Below are positions 44,883 to 54,497 of a stretch of DNA of 64,000 nt, piece after piece. Position numbers and translations under genes: made by a program. The notes under the pieces were generated by a model. It was not told the DNA's origin, did not search any database, and saw only the letters and a program-made list of their open reading frames with translations. Source of the stretch: Paenibacillus sp. FSL R5-0623. GTDB taxonomy: Bacteria > Bacillota > Bacilli > Paenibacillales > Paenibacillaceae. Position 1 is the first letter of the stretch. Each line of letters starts with the position of its first letter. The DNA is taken from the NCBI RefSeq assembly GCF_037974265.1, contig NZ_CP150233.1, positions 5,332,001 to 5,396,000 on the forward strand, read 5' to 3'.

Positions 44883-47800
44883 TTACTTCACTTTTACCTT
44901 AATCGTGTCTGTGCTGGTCACACCAGCTGCGTTAATTAACTCTGCCCGATACGTATACGTGCCCGATGCTTTCCCGGACAGTGTAGTCACAGCACTTTGC
45001 GCATTAGGTGTAGCCGAACGGAGTTCTTGCGTATCGATCAACTTATCATTTTCATAGAGACGATACTCTGTAGCGTTGGTCCCCCACCACAGGTTCATGG
45101 TCACCTTATATTTTCCATCGCCATCCCAGTTATCCTGAGAGAGAACTGCTTTGCCTGGCGTAGCGTTGGTAACCCGAACAGTCAACGTCTGACTCCGCGT
45201 TGTTCCCTTGTCGTTGGTCAGCTCAGCCACGTACGTATACGTGCCATTGGCTTTGCCCGTGATCTTCGTCTGAGCAAACTGCGCCCAAGGCGCGTTGTAA
45301 GTCAGCTTCTGCGTATCAATCAAAACCCCGTCCTCATATAACTTGTAGCTAGTTCCGTTCTCACCCCACCACAGGTTCATGGTAACGATATACGAGCCCT
45401 CTGGCAGGCCGTTGCCTACCCAGTTATTGTGAGACAACACAGGCGTACCTGGGGCCTTGGTTGCCGGAGTTTCAGGTTCGGTCTCCACGGCTTCCAATTT
45501 CAGTGCCGTATTGGCTGTGCCCACAAGCCCCTGTTGGTCTTTTACTGTAAGTTCAATGGCATACTCGCCCGCTTCAATTCCCTCCAAAGGAAGGCTGAAG
45601 GTACCATCAGCTTGTACTTCAAAGACTCCTTCTTTATAAACCGAACCATCCTCTTTTTTCACAACATACGTTGCTTCCAGGGAAGCTGCCGGATCAAACG
45701 TGATGTCCCATCCGCTGGCAAGCGCAGGAGCTACACTGAAGTACAAGTCTTCCACGCTACCATTAAGAACAACAGGCTCATCCTCTTTGAACTCCAACGC
45801 TTCTGGTGCAGTTACAGCCGGAGCTGTCTTTTTCACCAAAAATGGTGAAGTGTCTTCCTTATAAGTTTTACCGTCCGTACCAATAGTAGTGATGTCTACC
45901 GTATATAAACCATCCGGAATCTCTGTCACTTCATCGGTTGTGTAATCTGCATATGAGCCGTCCCAAGCAAGGTTGTATCTTGCATTGGCACTGAAGTTAA
46001 AATAGTTACCAAAGATGGAGCCAATATAACCATCTTGATAATATCCACCTTCCGGATTAAGACCATCATAGATCTCAATCAGGGCAAATGTCATCGGATT
46101 ATAGAATTCCATCGCTACATTAAGGGTATCCAACGTACCATCAGCCTTCAATGGGTAGTGGAATGGATTTTTCTCAGTGCCTTTTACGGTTTCAATATAT
46201 TTAACCCCACTCAACGTAACGTTGAAATGAGCAACATATGGCACAGTAAAAGTATTGGTTCCATTCGAGAACTCAATGTACCCTTGTGCTTCTGTAGTCG
46301 CAGTAATCCCTCTTGGAACGGTGATTGTCACTGCAAGTTCTTCCTCACCATTCAGTGTGAAGGAACTCTTGTCTACGGCAACGGATACACCTGCCACATT
46401 ACGAGTTGGATTCACATTTACGGTGTAATCCCCTCCACTACCATTCAGCGCTTCAACTTTAATCGTTTTGGTAATCGTCTTTTCATCTGTGCTCAGGAAA
46501 TTACCGTAGTTGATACTTCCGGTGATATTTTCCTTCTCAACAACAGAGCCACTTTCTGTGTATTGTGTTACATCAAGCACTTTGACAAAAGCCGCAGGAT
46601 CAATGGTATTTACAGCCTGAATACGGCCAGCACCTTGATCAAATACATCAAACTTGGCTGTATCCAGCACCTTACTATTGTTCATCAGTGCAACTTTGAT
46701 ATCAAATGGTGTCCATTCCGGATGCTTCTCGATCAGCAGCGCAATCATACCTGCTACATGAGGTGTAGCCATACTTGTACCTGATTTACGATCATAAGCT
46801 TGTGCGTAATCTGCGTCTGGCTCATCCTTGCCGTAGGCAGGAATCGTAGACAAAATGCTTGTACCTGGTGCAACAATATCCGGTTTGATGTCCAGTGTGA
46901 CCTTAGCAGGTCCACGTGAACTGGATGAATTCATTTCATCACCCGGAGTTTGGGAACGTTCAAAATCACTAAAGCTCACTTCAACGGCTTGGCCTGCGTC
47001 CAGCTCAGCCTTGATCACATCTCCATCTTCCTTGGACATGCTCAGTGTTGGAATGAGTTCAAAGTTATCGCCCAGACTTACACCGATTGGGCCGGGAATG
47101 TTGTTATATACAATAACAGCCAAGGCTCCAGCGGCTTTAGCATTGGCGATTTTCTCTACAAATGCGATTTCACCACGCTGTATTAATGCCACTTTCCCTG
47201 TAAAATCCTTGCCTTCAAAATCAGTTGGCTTACCCAGTGCTGCATATTCAAGCTCATATTTTCCTGTCAAAACAGTTTCAGGGTCTGCGGAAAGGCTCCA
47301 TCCCATCAGATCCAGACGGTAAACCGACTCTGTAATAGCCAGCGGAGCTTCAGTCGGAGCAACTACAGACTCTTCTTCCACAGGAGCAGCTTCAGGAGAA
47401 GCTTCAACCGGTGCAGAAGGTGATACAGATGGAGTGTTTTCAGTATTTTCTTCTGTTGTAACTTCTTCTACATTCGGAACTTCAGCTTCGTTAGAAACTG
47501 TGTCCTTCACAACTGCTGCACTTTCCTCATCAGCAGTTGCGGGTAAACCTTCCTCCGAATCTTCTGGCTCTTCTGTTCCAGGTGCCGTACCCAGTTCAGG
47601 AGATTGTTCAACCTCTGGAACCGGTTGTTGTTCAGGTTGTGTCTCTTCGCCTTCCTCACCAATCCAGAAGTGAGTATCAGCTGTAATCACCTGGCTAGGT
47701 CCTGTAGAGTTACCTACCGTAATGGCCATTGCAGACGCACCCGGAGAACCGAGTGTATAACGGTTAGGTCCGCTGTTACCACTTGCTACAACCGCTGTCA

Positions 47801-48851
47801 CACCAGACAACATCGCATTGTTCAGGGCAACTGAAGTAATATAACTCGGGTCGTTGGCGGCGTTACCCAACGAGAGATTGATTACGTCCATGCCATCTTG
47901 AACAGAACGATCAATTCCGCCGAGTACCCATGAGGTTTGACCACTACCATACGGTCCAAGTACACGGTAAGCATAGATATCTGCTTCAGGAGCCACACCA
48001 ACAATGCCGTAGTCCCCCGCCTCGCGAGCAGCAACGGTACCCGCTACGTGCGTACCGTGAGATGTGTAATAGGGGCTTCCAAGCTCGTTAAGCTCAGGCT
48101 CGCCCGATCCTTTCCATTCTTGATATGTTGTTTCATACGGGTCATTGTCGTTCCCAACAAAATCCCATCCACCTTTGTAGGCTTCTTGCAAATTAGGATG
48201 TTCATAGTCAATGCCTGTATCAATGACGCCGACTTTAATGCCATTTCCTTTGTAACCCAGATCCCATACTTCAGGTGCACCAATAAAAGGCGCTGTGTCT
48301 TTCATGTACGGGTTCACTTCATCTGTCTCTGGCGCTATTGTAACTTCAAGGTCAGGATATACGCTGACCACGCCAGGTATTTGAAGCAATTGTCCCACCT
48401 GGTTTCCTTTAAGTTCAATCGCTACACCATTCAGGGCATATGCATATTCTTCCAATACTTCATGTTTGATTTTCTTCTGAGTGAGGCTATGTACAAATGA
48501 CTGTTGTTGTTGCTCAACTTGAGTCACAGCCTTTGTTTCCATAGAGGAGGTAAAAGATTTTCCGGAGAGGGTTGATTCACCTTGCGCTACTGCAACAGGT
48601 TTATTGGAAAGCTCAACGATCACTCGGGTGTTCTCTCCACCCAGACCTTCCAAGCTTTTATCCAAAAATGGATCTGCGGCAAGTTTTGCTTCCCGTCCTG
48701 CAAGAATCTCTCTCCATTGTTTGGCTTCGGCCGTACTTGGTAAGTTCTCAAGCTGAATAACTGAATCTGTGGGAGCGGCTCCAGCCGCGGGGAGAATAAT
48801 GGAAAAGACCATCAGAACACTTAATAACGTGGATATCAATCGTTTACTCAA
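44883..48851 (-). CDS. Large secreted subtilisin-like protease (S8, Vpr-like) with C-terminal beta domains
   Basis: Exported serine protease of 1322 aa. From the TTG at 48851 (AGGAGGGG upstream): signal peptide (about 1-25, ending PAAGAA), I9-type propeptide, S8 domain with Asp211 (VIDTGID), His265 (SHGTHVAG), Asn359 (ASGNSG) and Ser693 (SGTSMATPHVAG). Between Asn and Ser lie a Glu/Pro/Ser-rich segment (about 399-503) and a PA domain (about 510-630), as PA insertions occur in Vpr. Fn3-like modules follow, then two tandem copies of a roughly 90-aa Trp-rich beta domain (NLWWGENGTSYKLYEDG and NLWWGTNATEYRLYEND) like those N-terminal in some chitinases. It probably degrades extracellular protein, perhaps while bound to a polysaccharide. 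Confidence 0.93.
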   Translation of the reverse strand: MSKRLISTLLSVLMVFSIILPAAGAAPTDSVIQLENLPSTAEAKQWREILAGREAKLAADPFLDKSLEGLGGENTRVIVELSNKPVAVAQGESTLSGKSFTSSMETKAVTQVEQQQQSFVHSLTQKKIKHEVLEEYAYALNGVAIELKGNQVGQLLQIPGVVSVYPDLEVTIAPETDEVNPYMKDTAPFIGAPEVWDLGYKGNGIKVGVIDTGIDYEHPNLQEAYKGGWDFVGNDNDPYETTYQEWKGSGEPELNELGSPYYTSHGTHVAGTVAAREAGDYGIVGVAPEADIYAYRVLGPYGSGQTSWVLGGIDRSVQDGMDVINLSLGNAANDPSYITSVALNNAMLSGVTAVVASGNSGPNRYTLGSPGASAMAITVGNSTGPSQVITADTHFWIGEEGEETQPEQQPVPEVEQSPELGTAPGTEEPEDSEEGLPATADEESAAVVKDTVSNEAEVPNVEEVTTEENTENTPSVSPSAPVEASPEAAPVEEESVVAPTEAPLAITESVYRLDLMGWSLSADPETVLTGKYELEYAALGKPTDFEGKDFTGKVALIQRGEIAFVEKIANAKAAGALAVIVYNNIPGPIGVSLGDNFELIPTLSMSKEDGDVIKAELDAGQAVEVSFSDFERSQTPGDEMNSSSSRGPAKVTLDIKPDIVAPGTSILSTIPAYGKDEPDADYAQAYDRKSGTSMATPHVAGMIALLIEKHPEWTPFDIKVALMNNSKVLDTAKFDVFDQGAGRIQAVNTIDPAAFVKVLDVTQYTESGSVVEKENITGSINYGNFLSTDEKTITKTIKVEALNGSGGDYTVNVNPTRNVAGVSVAVDKSSFTLNGEEELAVTITVPRGITATTEAQGYIEFSNGTNTFTVPYVAHFNVTLSGVKYIETVKGTEKNPFHYPLKADGTLDTLNVAMEFYNPMTFALIEIYDGLNPEGGYYQDGYIGSIFGNYFNFSANARYNLAWDGSYADYTTDEVTEIPDGLYTVDITTIGTDGKTYKEDTSPFLVKKTAPAVTAPEALEFKEDEPVVLNGSVEDLYFSVAPALASGWDITFDPAASLEATYVVKKEDGSVYKEGVFEVQADGTFSLPLEGIEAGEYAIELTVKDQQGLVGTANTALKLEAVETEPETPATKAPGTPVLSHNNWVGNGLPEGSYIVTMNLWWGENGTSYKLYEDGVLIDTQKLTYNAPWAQFAQTKITGKANGTYTYVAELTNDKGTTRSQTLTVRVTNATPGKAVLSQDNWDGDGKYKVTMNLWWGTNATEYRLYENDKLIDTQELRSATPNAQSAVTTLSGKASGTYTYRAELINAAGVTSTDTIKVKVK

Positions 48852-49245
48852 GGCTTTGCCCCTCCTTTTAAATGTGAATACGTCACCAAATGATGGGTTC
48901 CTGCTGTTTGTGCGTACTGCAATACACACTCCAATTTCACCGCCTATCTGCAAGAAGGATTGACCCTTGGTAAATTATTCTATCAAAATACCACATTTTC
49001 CTTCTAAATACTTACAAATATGATATAGAAATTACTTATATGGGTCTTGAGTATGATAAAAACATCCCTTTGTAATTATTTGTCGTTTGAATATTTCATT
49101 TTTAAAATTAATGCATCAAAAAAACCAAGAGCCTCTTTATCCGAAAGAGATTCCTGGTGTATAGGGGAAGCGTGGTTGATATACAAAGGATCGCCATAAT
49201 TCGTTTAACATCCATAAAATTTGCTACATTTCACAAGATTCTACT
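48852..49245 (-). other. 394-base gap: subtilase upstream region and methyltransferase terminator
   Basis: On the minus strand an imperfect hairpin (49124-49158, ACCAGGAATCTCTTT pairing with AAAGAGGCTCTTGGT) with seven T ends the methyltransferase gene. TAGAAT near 48,980 could be a -10 for the subtilase but no good -35 is found. The frame of the subtilase stays open to 48,953; the part above 48,851 is not needed. Very AT-rich around 49,000-49,120, nothing else seen. Confidence 0.5.
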
Positions 49246-50016
49246 TTATTCTGGCTTCACGGCTTCAATACGCAGACGCTTGTAATCGGCATACAGAGCA
49301 TCATCTTCCCAAAGGTGAGGCATCACGATCTGACTGGTTTCATGGCATATTTGCTGTATCTCTTCATGACTGAGACCCTCAAAATAGTCCCCTCCAAAAT
49401 GAGTCAACCAGCCTACTATACCTTGCTCACCATCTTCCAATCTGGTAGGACGGTCATAGTGATAGGCATGACGCACCACAAATCCACGTTGCTCTAAAAT
49501 ATGGCTATATTCTCCGATCGAAGGAAAATACCAAGGATTGCGTTCCGATGCACGAATGCCCTTGTTTCGCTCCATAACCTGCTCTAATGCATTCACAATG
49601 GTCTGAACGTTCCCTTTACCACCGAATTCTGCTACAAAACGCCCTCCGGGCTTCAAAGATTTCCATATACTATCCACCACTAGTCGTGGGCTTCGCATCC
49701 AGTGCAGGGCTGCATTGGAGAAAACGGCATCATACAGTCTATTCGTCTCAAACTGATGACCGTCTCCTTCCACAAACTCAAGTTCAGGGAATTTCTCCCT
49801 CGCCCGGCGAATCATGTCTGTCGATGCATCCATGCCAATAACTTCAGCTTCGGCCAAAGAAATTTCATACGTCAAATCCCCCGTCCCGCACCCCAGATCA
49901 AGAATGTATTCCCCTTTTTGGGGTTGAAGCCAGGAGATCAGGTTTTTGCCGTATCCGGACACAAAAGTCAGTTTGTTGTCATATTCTTCTGCCTGCCACT
50001 GATTTAATGATTTCAT
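49246..50016 (-). CDS. Class I SAM-dependent methyltransferase
   Basis: A 256-aa Rossmann-fold methyltransferase. Motif I is ILDLGCGTGDLTYE, motif II VIGMDASTDMI, motif IV region VFSNAALHWM and a post-motif GGRFVAEFGGKGN. It is most like the trans-aconitate methyltransferase/UbiE-like group, but the substrate is not readable. GGTGG precedes the ATG. It is the rightmost gene inside the inverted tRNA-Arg pair. Confidence 0.88.
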   Translation of the reverse strand: MKSLNQWQAEEYDNKLTFVSGYGKNLISWLQPQKGEYILDLGCGTGDLTYEISLAEAEVIGMDASTDMIRRAREKFPELEFVEGDGHQFETNRLYDAVFSNAALHWMRSPRLVVDSIWKSLKPGGRFVAEFGGKGNVQTIVNALEQVMERNKGIRASERNPWYFPSIGEYSHILEQRGFVVRHAYHYDRPTRLEDGEQGIVGWLTHFGGDYFEGLSHEEIQQICHETSQIVMPHLWEDDALYADYKRLRIEAVKPE

Positions 50017-50118
50017 GGAACCACCGTCGCTTTCGTTATTGATATCCTCATTGTGGCATAGAATAGTTTATTCTTTAAATATATAAATTCTATATTGTTT
50101 ATAGGTATAACCAATAAA

Positions 50119-50285
<167 letters not shown>

Positions 50286-50318
50286 AAATATGTATAATAA
50301 ATTTTCGGCGCGGTTCTT

Positions 50319-50346
50319 ATTATACTCTGATTTCTATATTTTTCAA
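50319..50346 (-). promoter_or_regulatory. Promoter of the right tRNA-Arg
   Basis: TTGAAA (50341-50346) and TATAAT (50319-50324) are 16 bases apart on the minus strand, about 33 bases before the tRNA. It differs in sequence from the promoter of the left copy. Confidence 0.65.
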
Positions 50347-50576
50347 TAGTTTTATAAAAAAATTAATAATTATACTTAACTGCGGGCTCAAACATGTACT
50401 TTACCGTATTATTCTCATACTCCAGTCCCTTTGAGAATATGATAGCTTGAACCAGGTTATATTGAGGAGATTGGAACATTTAGAGTAAGATTAACATCAG
50501 ACATTTTCAATGTCAGAATTGCTGGGTAATCTTTTGCATACATACATTCAATGATCCATTGAAGGAGAGAATCGTC

Positions 50577-50870
50577 ATGAGACAACTTTTATCAGCCCTA
50601 TCCTACTTTAGTATTTTCTTTGCTCCGTTCCTGTTTCCGATCATTATATGGATTGTTGCCAAGGATGATTACATTGAGGGACATGCAAAACGTGCCTTAT
50701 TCTCACATGTATTCCCCTTTCTCGCTGCCATTCCGTTATTTTATTTCTTCGTAACTGCGCATAGTCTGGGTTCCGCCGTTGGGTTTGTCATTCTATTCTT
50801 TGTGATTTACGGATTAAGCTTTGTGTACAACGTGGTCAAAGGGATTCAAGTGCTGCGCGAGTATGCTTGA
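50577..50870 (+). CDS. DUF4870-like small membrane protein
   Basis: A 97-aa protein with three hydrophobic helices and the typical pattern SALSYFSIFFAPFLFPIIIW, then the loop KDDYIEGHAKRALFSH, and a final VYNVVKGIQVLREYA. This matches the DUF4870 family; function unknown. GAAGGAGAG lies 8 bases before the ATG at 50577; the frame starts upstream at 50559 without a ribosome binding site. Confidence 0.82.
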   Translation: MRQLLSALSYFSIFFAPFLFPIIIWIVAKDDYIEGHAKRALFSHVFPFLAAIPLFYFFVTAHSLGSAVGFVILFFVIYGLSFVYNVVKGIQVLREYA

Positions 50871-50906
50871 TCAACATCTCCACCTGATCTGACCATCGCA
50901 TAACAA

Positions 50907-50936
50907 AACCCGCCGTTCAACAACGGCGGGTTTTTC
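50907..50936 (+). terminator. Terminator after the DUF4870-like gene
   Basis: A perfect stem AACCCGCCGTT/AACGGCGGGTT (50907-50932) followed by TTTTT on the plus strand; the minus side has TTTTG, so it may also serve the convergent gene at 51044. Confidence 0.9.
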
Positions 50937-51043
50937 CAGTTACAGATGCAGTCACAGCAACCAGCAACAGGTCGTTGTCTACGTATAACTCAACATCGAA
51001 CTCTACTCCACTAACACCACATGTATTACTGGAGTATTACCTG

Positions 51044-51400
51044 TTAAGCTTGCCCGATCAGATACCGCTGAAGTGTTGGACCAAGCAAACCAAAGGCAAA
51101 TAACTCACTTTGAAACCGAGCTTTATCTTCTTCGACTGTCATACCTTCGCTGTTCTCAAATGCGGCATCTGTCGCCTCTTCAAACGCAGTATGCATGTTA
51201 TTGTTATACCAGTCGATCGCCGAATCGGAGTGATTGCGTACAATCCGAACAACTTCCAGCGAATTTCCGGGCTGTGTTGAGGCCACGTATACAAGTAACG
51301 ACGGATCTCCGGCATTTCCAGGTTGCACTTCAACCTCTGCACAAGACAATCCATCTACCTCGGTTAACCTGCGTATTTTGGCATCTTGAATGGCATACAT
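51044..51400 (-). CDS. Hypothetical protein, 118 aa
   Basis: Not recognised. A small acidic soluble protein with a beta-rich first half (GLSCAEVEVQPGNAGDPSLLVYVAS) and a helical acidic second half (MHTAFEEATDAAFENSEGMTVEEDKARF). AAAGGAG precedes the ATG at fair spacing. It starts 31 bases after the next gene and both read the same way, so they form a pair. Confidence 0.65.
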   Translation of the reverse strand: MYAIQDAKIRRLTEVDGLSCAEVEVQPGNAGDPSLLVYVASTQPGNSLEVVRIVRNHSDSAIDWYNNNMHTAFEEATDAAFENSEGMTVEEDKARFQSELFAFGLLGPTLQRYLIGQA

Positions 51401-51431
51401 TCGTCATCGCGCTCCTTTTCCTATGTGCTTA

Positions 51432-51731
51432 TCATGTACTTTGTTCAATCTGGTATCGTGTCTCTGGTGTGCCCAATCGGTAAATCTCCCGATACACCTG
51501 TTGTAATACCGTTTCATACGCCCGGTTTACGGACTCCTCCGGTGTATCTGGCCATGGGAATACCATGCCAGGAAAGGCCTCTTCCTCCTTTTCCTGCATG
51601 AGGCTCAGCAGTCCCAGTAATTGCTCCGCTTCCTGCGGCGTTGCCTGAATGACCCATTCATACGATGTTACCGACGGATCCGGAATAACGGAGCGGCCCA
51701 TGACAGACACATAATACTTCCTACTGTCCAT
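51432..51731 (-). CDS. Hypothetical protein, 99 aa
   Basis: Not recognised. It begins MDSRKYYVSVMGRSVIPDPS, has a strand-rich start, a helix EAEQLLGLLSLMQEKEEEAF and ends with a helical part (NRAYETVLQQVYREIYRL). No signal peptide or membrane helix. AGGAGAG precedes the ATG at 8-9 bases, which supports expression. First gene of a two-gene unit divergent from the asparagine synthetase gene. Confidence 0.7.
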   Translation of the reverse strand: MDSRKYYVSVMGRSVIPDPSVTSYEWVIQATPQEAEQLLGLLSLMQEKEEEAFPGMVFPWPDTPEESVNRAYETVLQQVYREIYRLGTPETRYQIEQST

Positions 51732-51924
51732 TGCATGTTCTCTCCTTCACAGGCATGTTGAGGCCGTTGTTCCTAGAACTAGTTTCCGAAGAGGACAGAC
51801 ATTTTATGCCTGCTTTCGGCATATATTTGTTACGACCTCTGACGAAAAAGACAACATTTGCTGGTTGCCAGTAACTAAGCAGCCATACGGATGAATGACT
51901 CGACCAAGAAAGGATGAACAAACC

Positions 51925-53769
51925 ATGTGCGGTATTACCGGCTTCATACAGTGGAATCGGGATTTGACCCAGGAATCAGAGCTGCTGGTCCGTATGACGG
52001 ATAGCTTGTCGAACCGGGGGCCCGACGCTTCAGGTACATGGATCTCCAATCCTTGTGCCTTTGGACATCGGCGTCTTAGTGTAATGGACCCCGAGAACGG
52101 CGCACAGCCCATGCATGCGTTACAGGGAGATACCTCCTATACCGTCGTGTATAACGGAGAACTATACAATGCACCCGAGTTGAAAAAGGAATTACTCCAG
52201 CGGGGGCATCAGTTCCGCACGCAATGTGATACGGAAGTGTTGCTCGCCTCTTATATTGAGTGGGGACCGGCGTGTGTTGACCGGTTTAACGGTATTTTTG
52301 CTTTTGCCATATGGGACGGGGGACGCGAACAGGTTTTTATCGCACGAGATCGCCTTGGCGTGAAACCTCTGTTCTACAGTAATAACAAAGACACTCTCGT
52401 ATTTGGTTCAGAGCCCAAAGCTCTGCTTATTCACCCTGATGTGGAAGCCGCTGTTGGCCCGGAAGGATTGGCCGAAGTGTTTATCGTAGGGCCTGCACGT
52501 ACACCAGGACACGGCGTATACTCTTCACTGAGCGAACTCAAGCCCGCGCACGCGCTGATCTATAACCGAAACGGTATCCGAACCTATGCCTACTGGAAAC
52601 TGGAAAGCCAGAACCACGAACATAACCTGGAAGAGACGGCAGCCGAGGTACGCTCTCTCTTGCAAGATACACTGGAGCGCCAGTTGGCTTCGGATGTTCC
52701 AGTATGCTCTCTTTTATCAGGAGGACTGGACTCCAGTGCCTTGTCTGCATTAGCCGTGGATTATTACAACCGGACCGGGCAAGGCCAAATCAGTACGTAT
52801 TCTGTCGATTATGTGGATAACGCCAAACATTTTCAGGCGCATTCCTTTCAGCCGGGTGCAGATGGTCCCTGGATTAAGCGAATGGTGGATGAACTCAAGA
52901 CCGACCATCACTGGATTGAGATTGAGAACGGAGAACTGGTTCATGCTCTGACACAGGCCATGTTAGTAAGGGACCTGCCAGGTATGGCGGATGTAGACTC
53001 TTCGCTCTATTTGTTCTGTAAAGAAATCAAAAAAGGGGCTACGGTTGCCATCTCAGGCGAAGCAGCGGATGAAGTGTTTGGCGGTTACCCCTGGTTCCAT
53101 CGAGAAGATATGCTGAACTCCGGTACGTTTCCGTGGTCTGTAGCGCCTGATATGCGAGCAGCGTTGTTATCCCCGGATATTCGGGAATGGATTCGGCCAC
53201 TCGATTATTTGTCAGACCGCTATTCGGATGCAGTGGCTGAAGTGCCTCTGTTGGATGGGGAAACAGGTAAAGCTGCACAAATGCGGGTGATGTCCTACCT
53301 GAACATTACACGTTTCATGCCTACACTTCTGGATCGCAAAGACCGGATGAGTATGGGGGCAGGATTGGAAGTACGGGTACCTTACTGTGACCATCGTCTG
53401 ATCCAGTATGTGTTTAACATCCCTTGGGAAATGAAAATAACGGGCGGACGGGAAAAAGGTATTCTGCGTAAAGCACTCGAAGGTGTCCTGCCTGACGATG
53501 TGTTATATCGCAAAAAGAGTCCGTATCCGAAAACACATAATCCACAATATCTGGCCGCGGTCAAACAACAGGTACTTGATATCCTGGATGATCCCACATC
53601 ACCTATTTTGCCTTTGATCGACAAAGATCAGATCCGGAACCTTGCGTCTTCACCAGATGCAGCTTCCAATCTTCCCTGGTTCGGACAGTTAATGTCGGGT
53701 CCCCAGTTATTTGCTTATCTGACTCAGATCAATACATGGTTGCGGACATATAAAGTTGCTATTCGTTAA
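51925..53769 (+). CDS. asnB: Glutamine-hydrolysing asparagine synthetase (AsnB/AsnO type)
   Basis: Makes asparagine from aspartate, glutamine and ATP. The start is fixed by the catalytic Cys2 of the N-terminal nucleophile amidotransferase (MCGITGFI), with AAAGGA upstream; the frame opens earlier at 51895. The glutaminase motifs RGPDASG and VYNGELYN and the PP-loop LLSGGLDSSALSA (265-271) are intact, so both half-reactions should work. At 614 aa it equals, from memory, the length of B. subtilis AsnO, the sporulation-linked paralogue. A strong terminator follows. Confidence 0.92.
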   Translation: MCGITGFIQWNRDLTQESELLVRMTDSLSNRGPDASGTWISNPCAFGHRRLSVMDPENGAQPMHALQGDTSYTVVYNGELYNAPELKKELLQRGHQFRTQCDTEVLLASYIEWGPACVDRFNGIFAFAIWDGGREQVFIARDRLGVKPLFYSNNKDTLVFGSEPKALLIHPDVEAAVGPEGLAEVFIVGPARTPGHGVYSSLSELKPAHALIYNRNGIRTYAYWKLESQNHEHNLEETAAEVRSLLQDTLERQLASDVPVCSLLSGGLDSSALSALAVDYYNRTGQGQISTYSVDYVDNAKHFQAHSFQPGADGPWIKRMVDELKTDHHWIEIENGELVHALTQAMLVRDLPGMADVDSSLYLFCKEIKKGATVAISGEAADEVFGGYPWFHREDMLNSGTFPWSVAPDMRAALLSPDIREWIRPLDYLSDRYSDAVAEVPLLDGETGKAAQMRVMSYLNITRFMPTLLDRKDRMSMGAGLEVRVPYCDHRLIQYVFNIPWEMKITGGREKGILRKALEGVLPDDVLYRKKSPYPKTHNPQYLAAVKQQVLDILDDPTSPILPLIDKDQIRNLASSPDAASNLPWFGQLMSGPQLFAYLTQINTWLRTYKVAIR

Positions 53770-53807
53770 AATCACGTTATGCATTGATTAAGCAAGGTGA
53801 ATTATTT

Positions 53808-53853
53808 AAGGGTGCCCAAACAGTAACTACTGTGTTTGGACACCCTTTTATTA
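53808..53853 (+). terminator. Terminator after asnB
   Basis: Stem AAGGGTGcCCAAACA/TGTTTGGaCACCCTT (53808-53849) followed by TTATTACTTTTT on the plus strand. Confidence 0.88.
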
Positions 53854-53916
53854 CTTTTTCATAAGAATCTCTGTACGTATGCGCTCGTTCTTCATCCACA
53901 TTCCACTCAGTTCAAT

Positions 53917-54324
53917 TTATTGCACTTTGAAACGACTGACGGTCTGTTGCAACTGCTCTGCCATCAAGGAGAGATCATTGGCTGCGGAAGCAATCTCCTG
54001 CATCGCAGACAACTGCTCCTCTGAGGATGCACTCACTTCTTCTGTTCCAGCAGCTCCCGCTTGGTGAACAAGTGCAATCCCCTGTTGAACCTCTGCGGAT
54101 ACAACTCCCATAGATTCAGCAGCATTTCGCATTCCCTTCTCAATCGATTCCACAAATGGAACAATTTGATTAGCAGAAAGCGCAGACTGCTCAGACAGCT
54201 TCCGAACCTCTGTAGCAACAACCTGAAACCCTCTTCCCTGTTCGCCAGCTCGTGCAGCCTCAATAGCGGCATTAAGGGATAGGAGATTCGTCTGTGCTGA
54301 TATTTCCGATATGCTGTCCACCAA
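53917..54324 (-). pseudogene. 3' fragment of a methyl-accepting chemotaxis protein
   Basis: 135 codons that encode only the hairpin tip and C-terminal helix of a chemoreceptor signalling domain (ISAQTNLLSLNAAIEAARAG, EQGRGFQVVATEVRKLSEQS). A whole receptor has about 400 further residues with a sensor and membrane helices; here stop codons (TAG, TAG) lie just before the first TTG/GTG in frame, and no ribosome binding site is seen. It is a remnant left after deletion. A soluble mini-protein cannot be excluded but is unlikely. Confidence 0.8.
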
Positions 54325-54497
54325 ACACTAACTCTAGTCCGGTAAAACAAAAAAACACCTTCCAGAAGGCAAGTCCAAACCAAAGGTCTGATCCTGCCTA
54401 TACTAAAAGATGCGTTTGAAGTTACGCTGATATGTGGTTTAGAAACAAATAAACATATTCCAGCTCCCCAGTGGAATAGCTAAATATGAAATGCCGG

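Noticed and set aside
53917..54324. Intact small chemotaxis protein
   Set aside because: Only the tip and last helix of a receptor remain, stops precede the frame and no start signal is visible; treated as a remnant.
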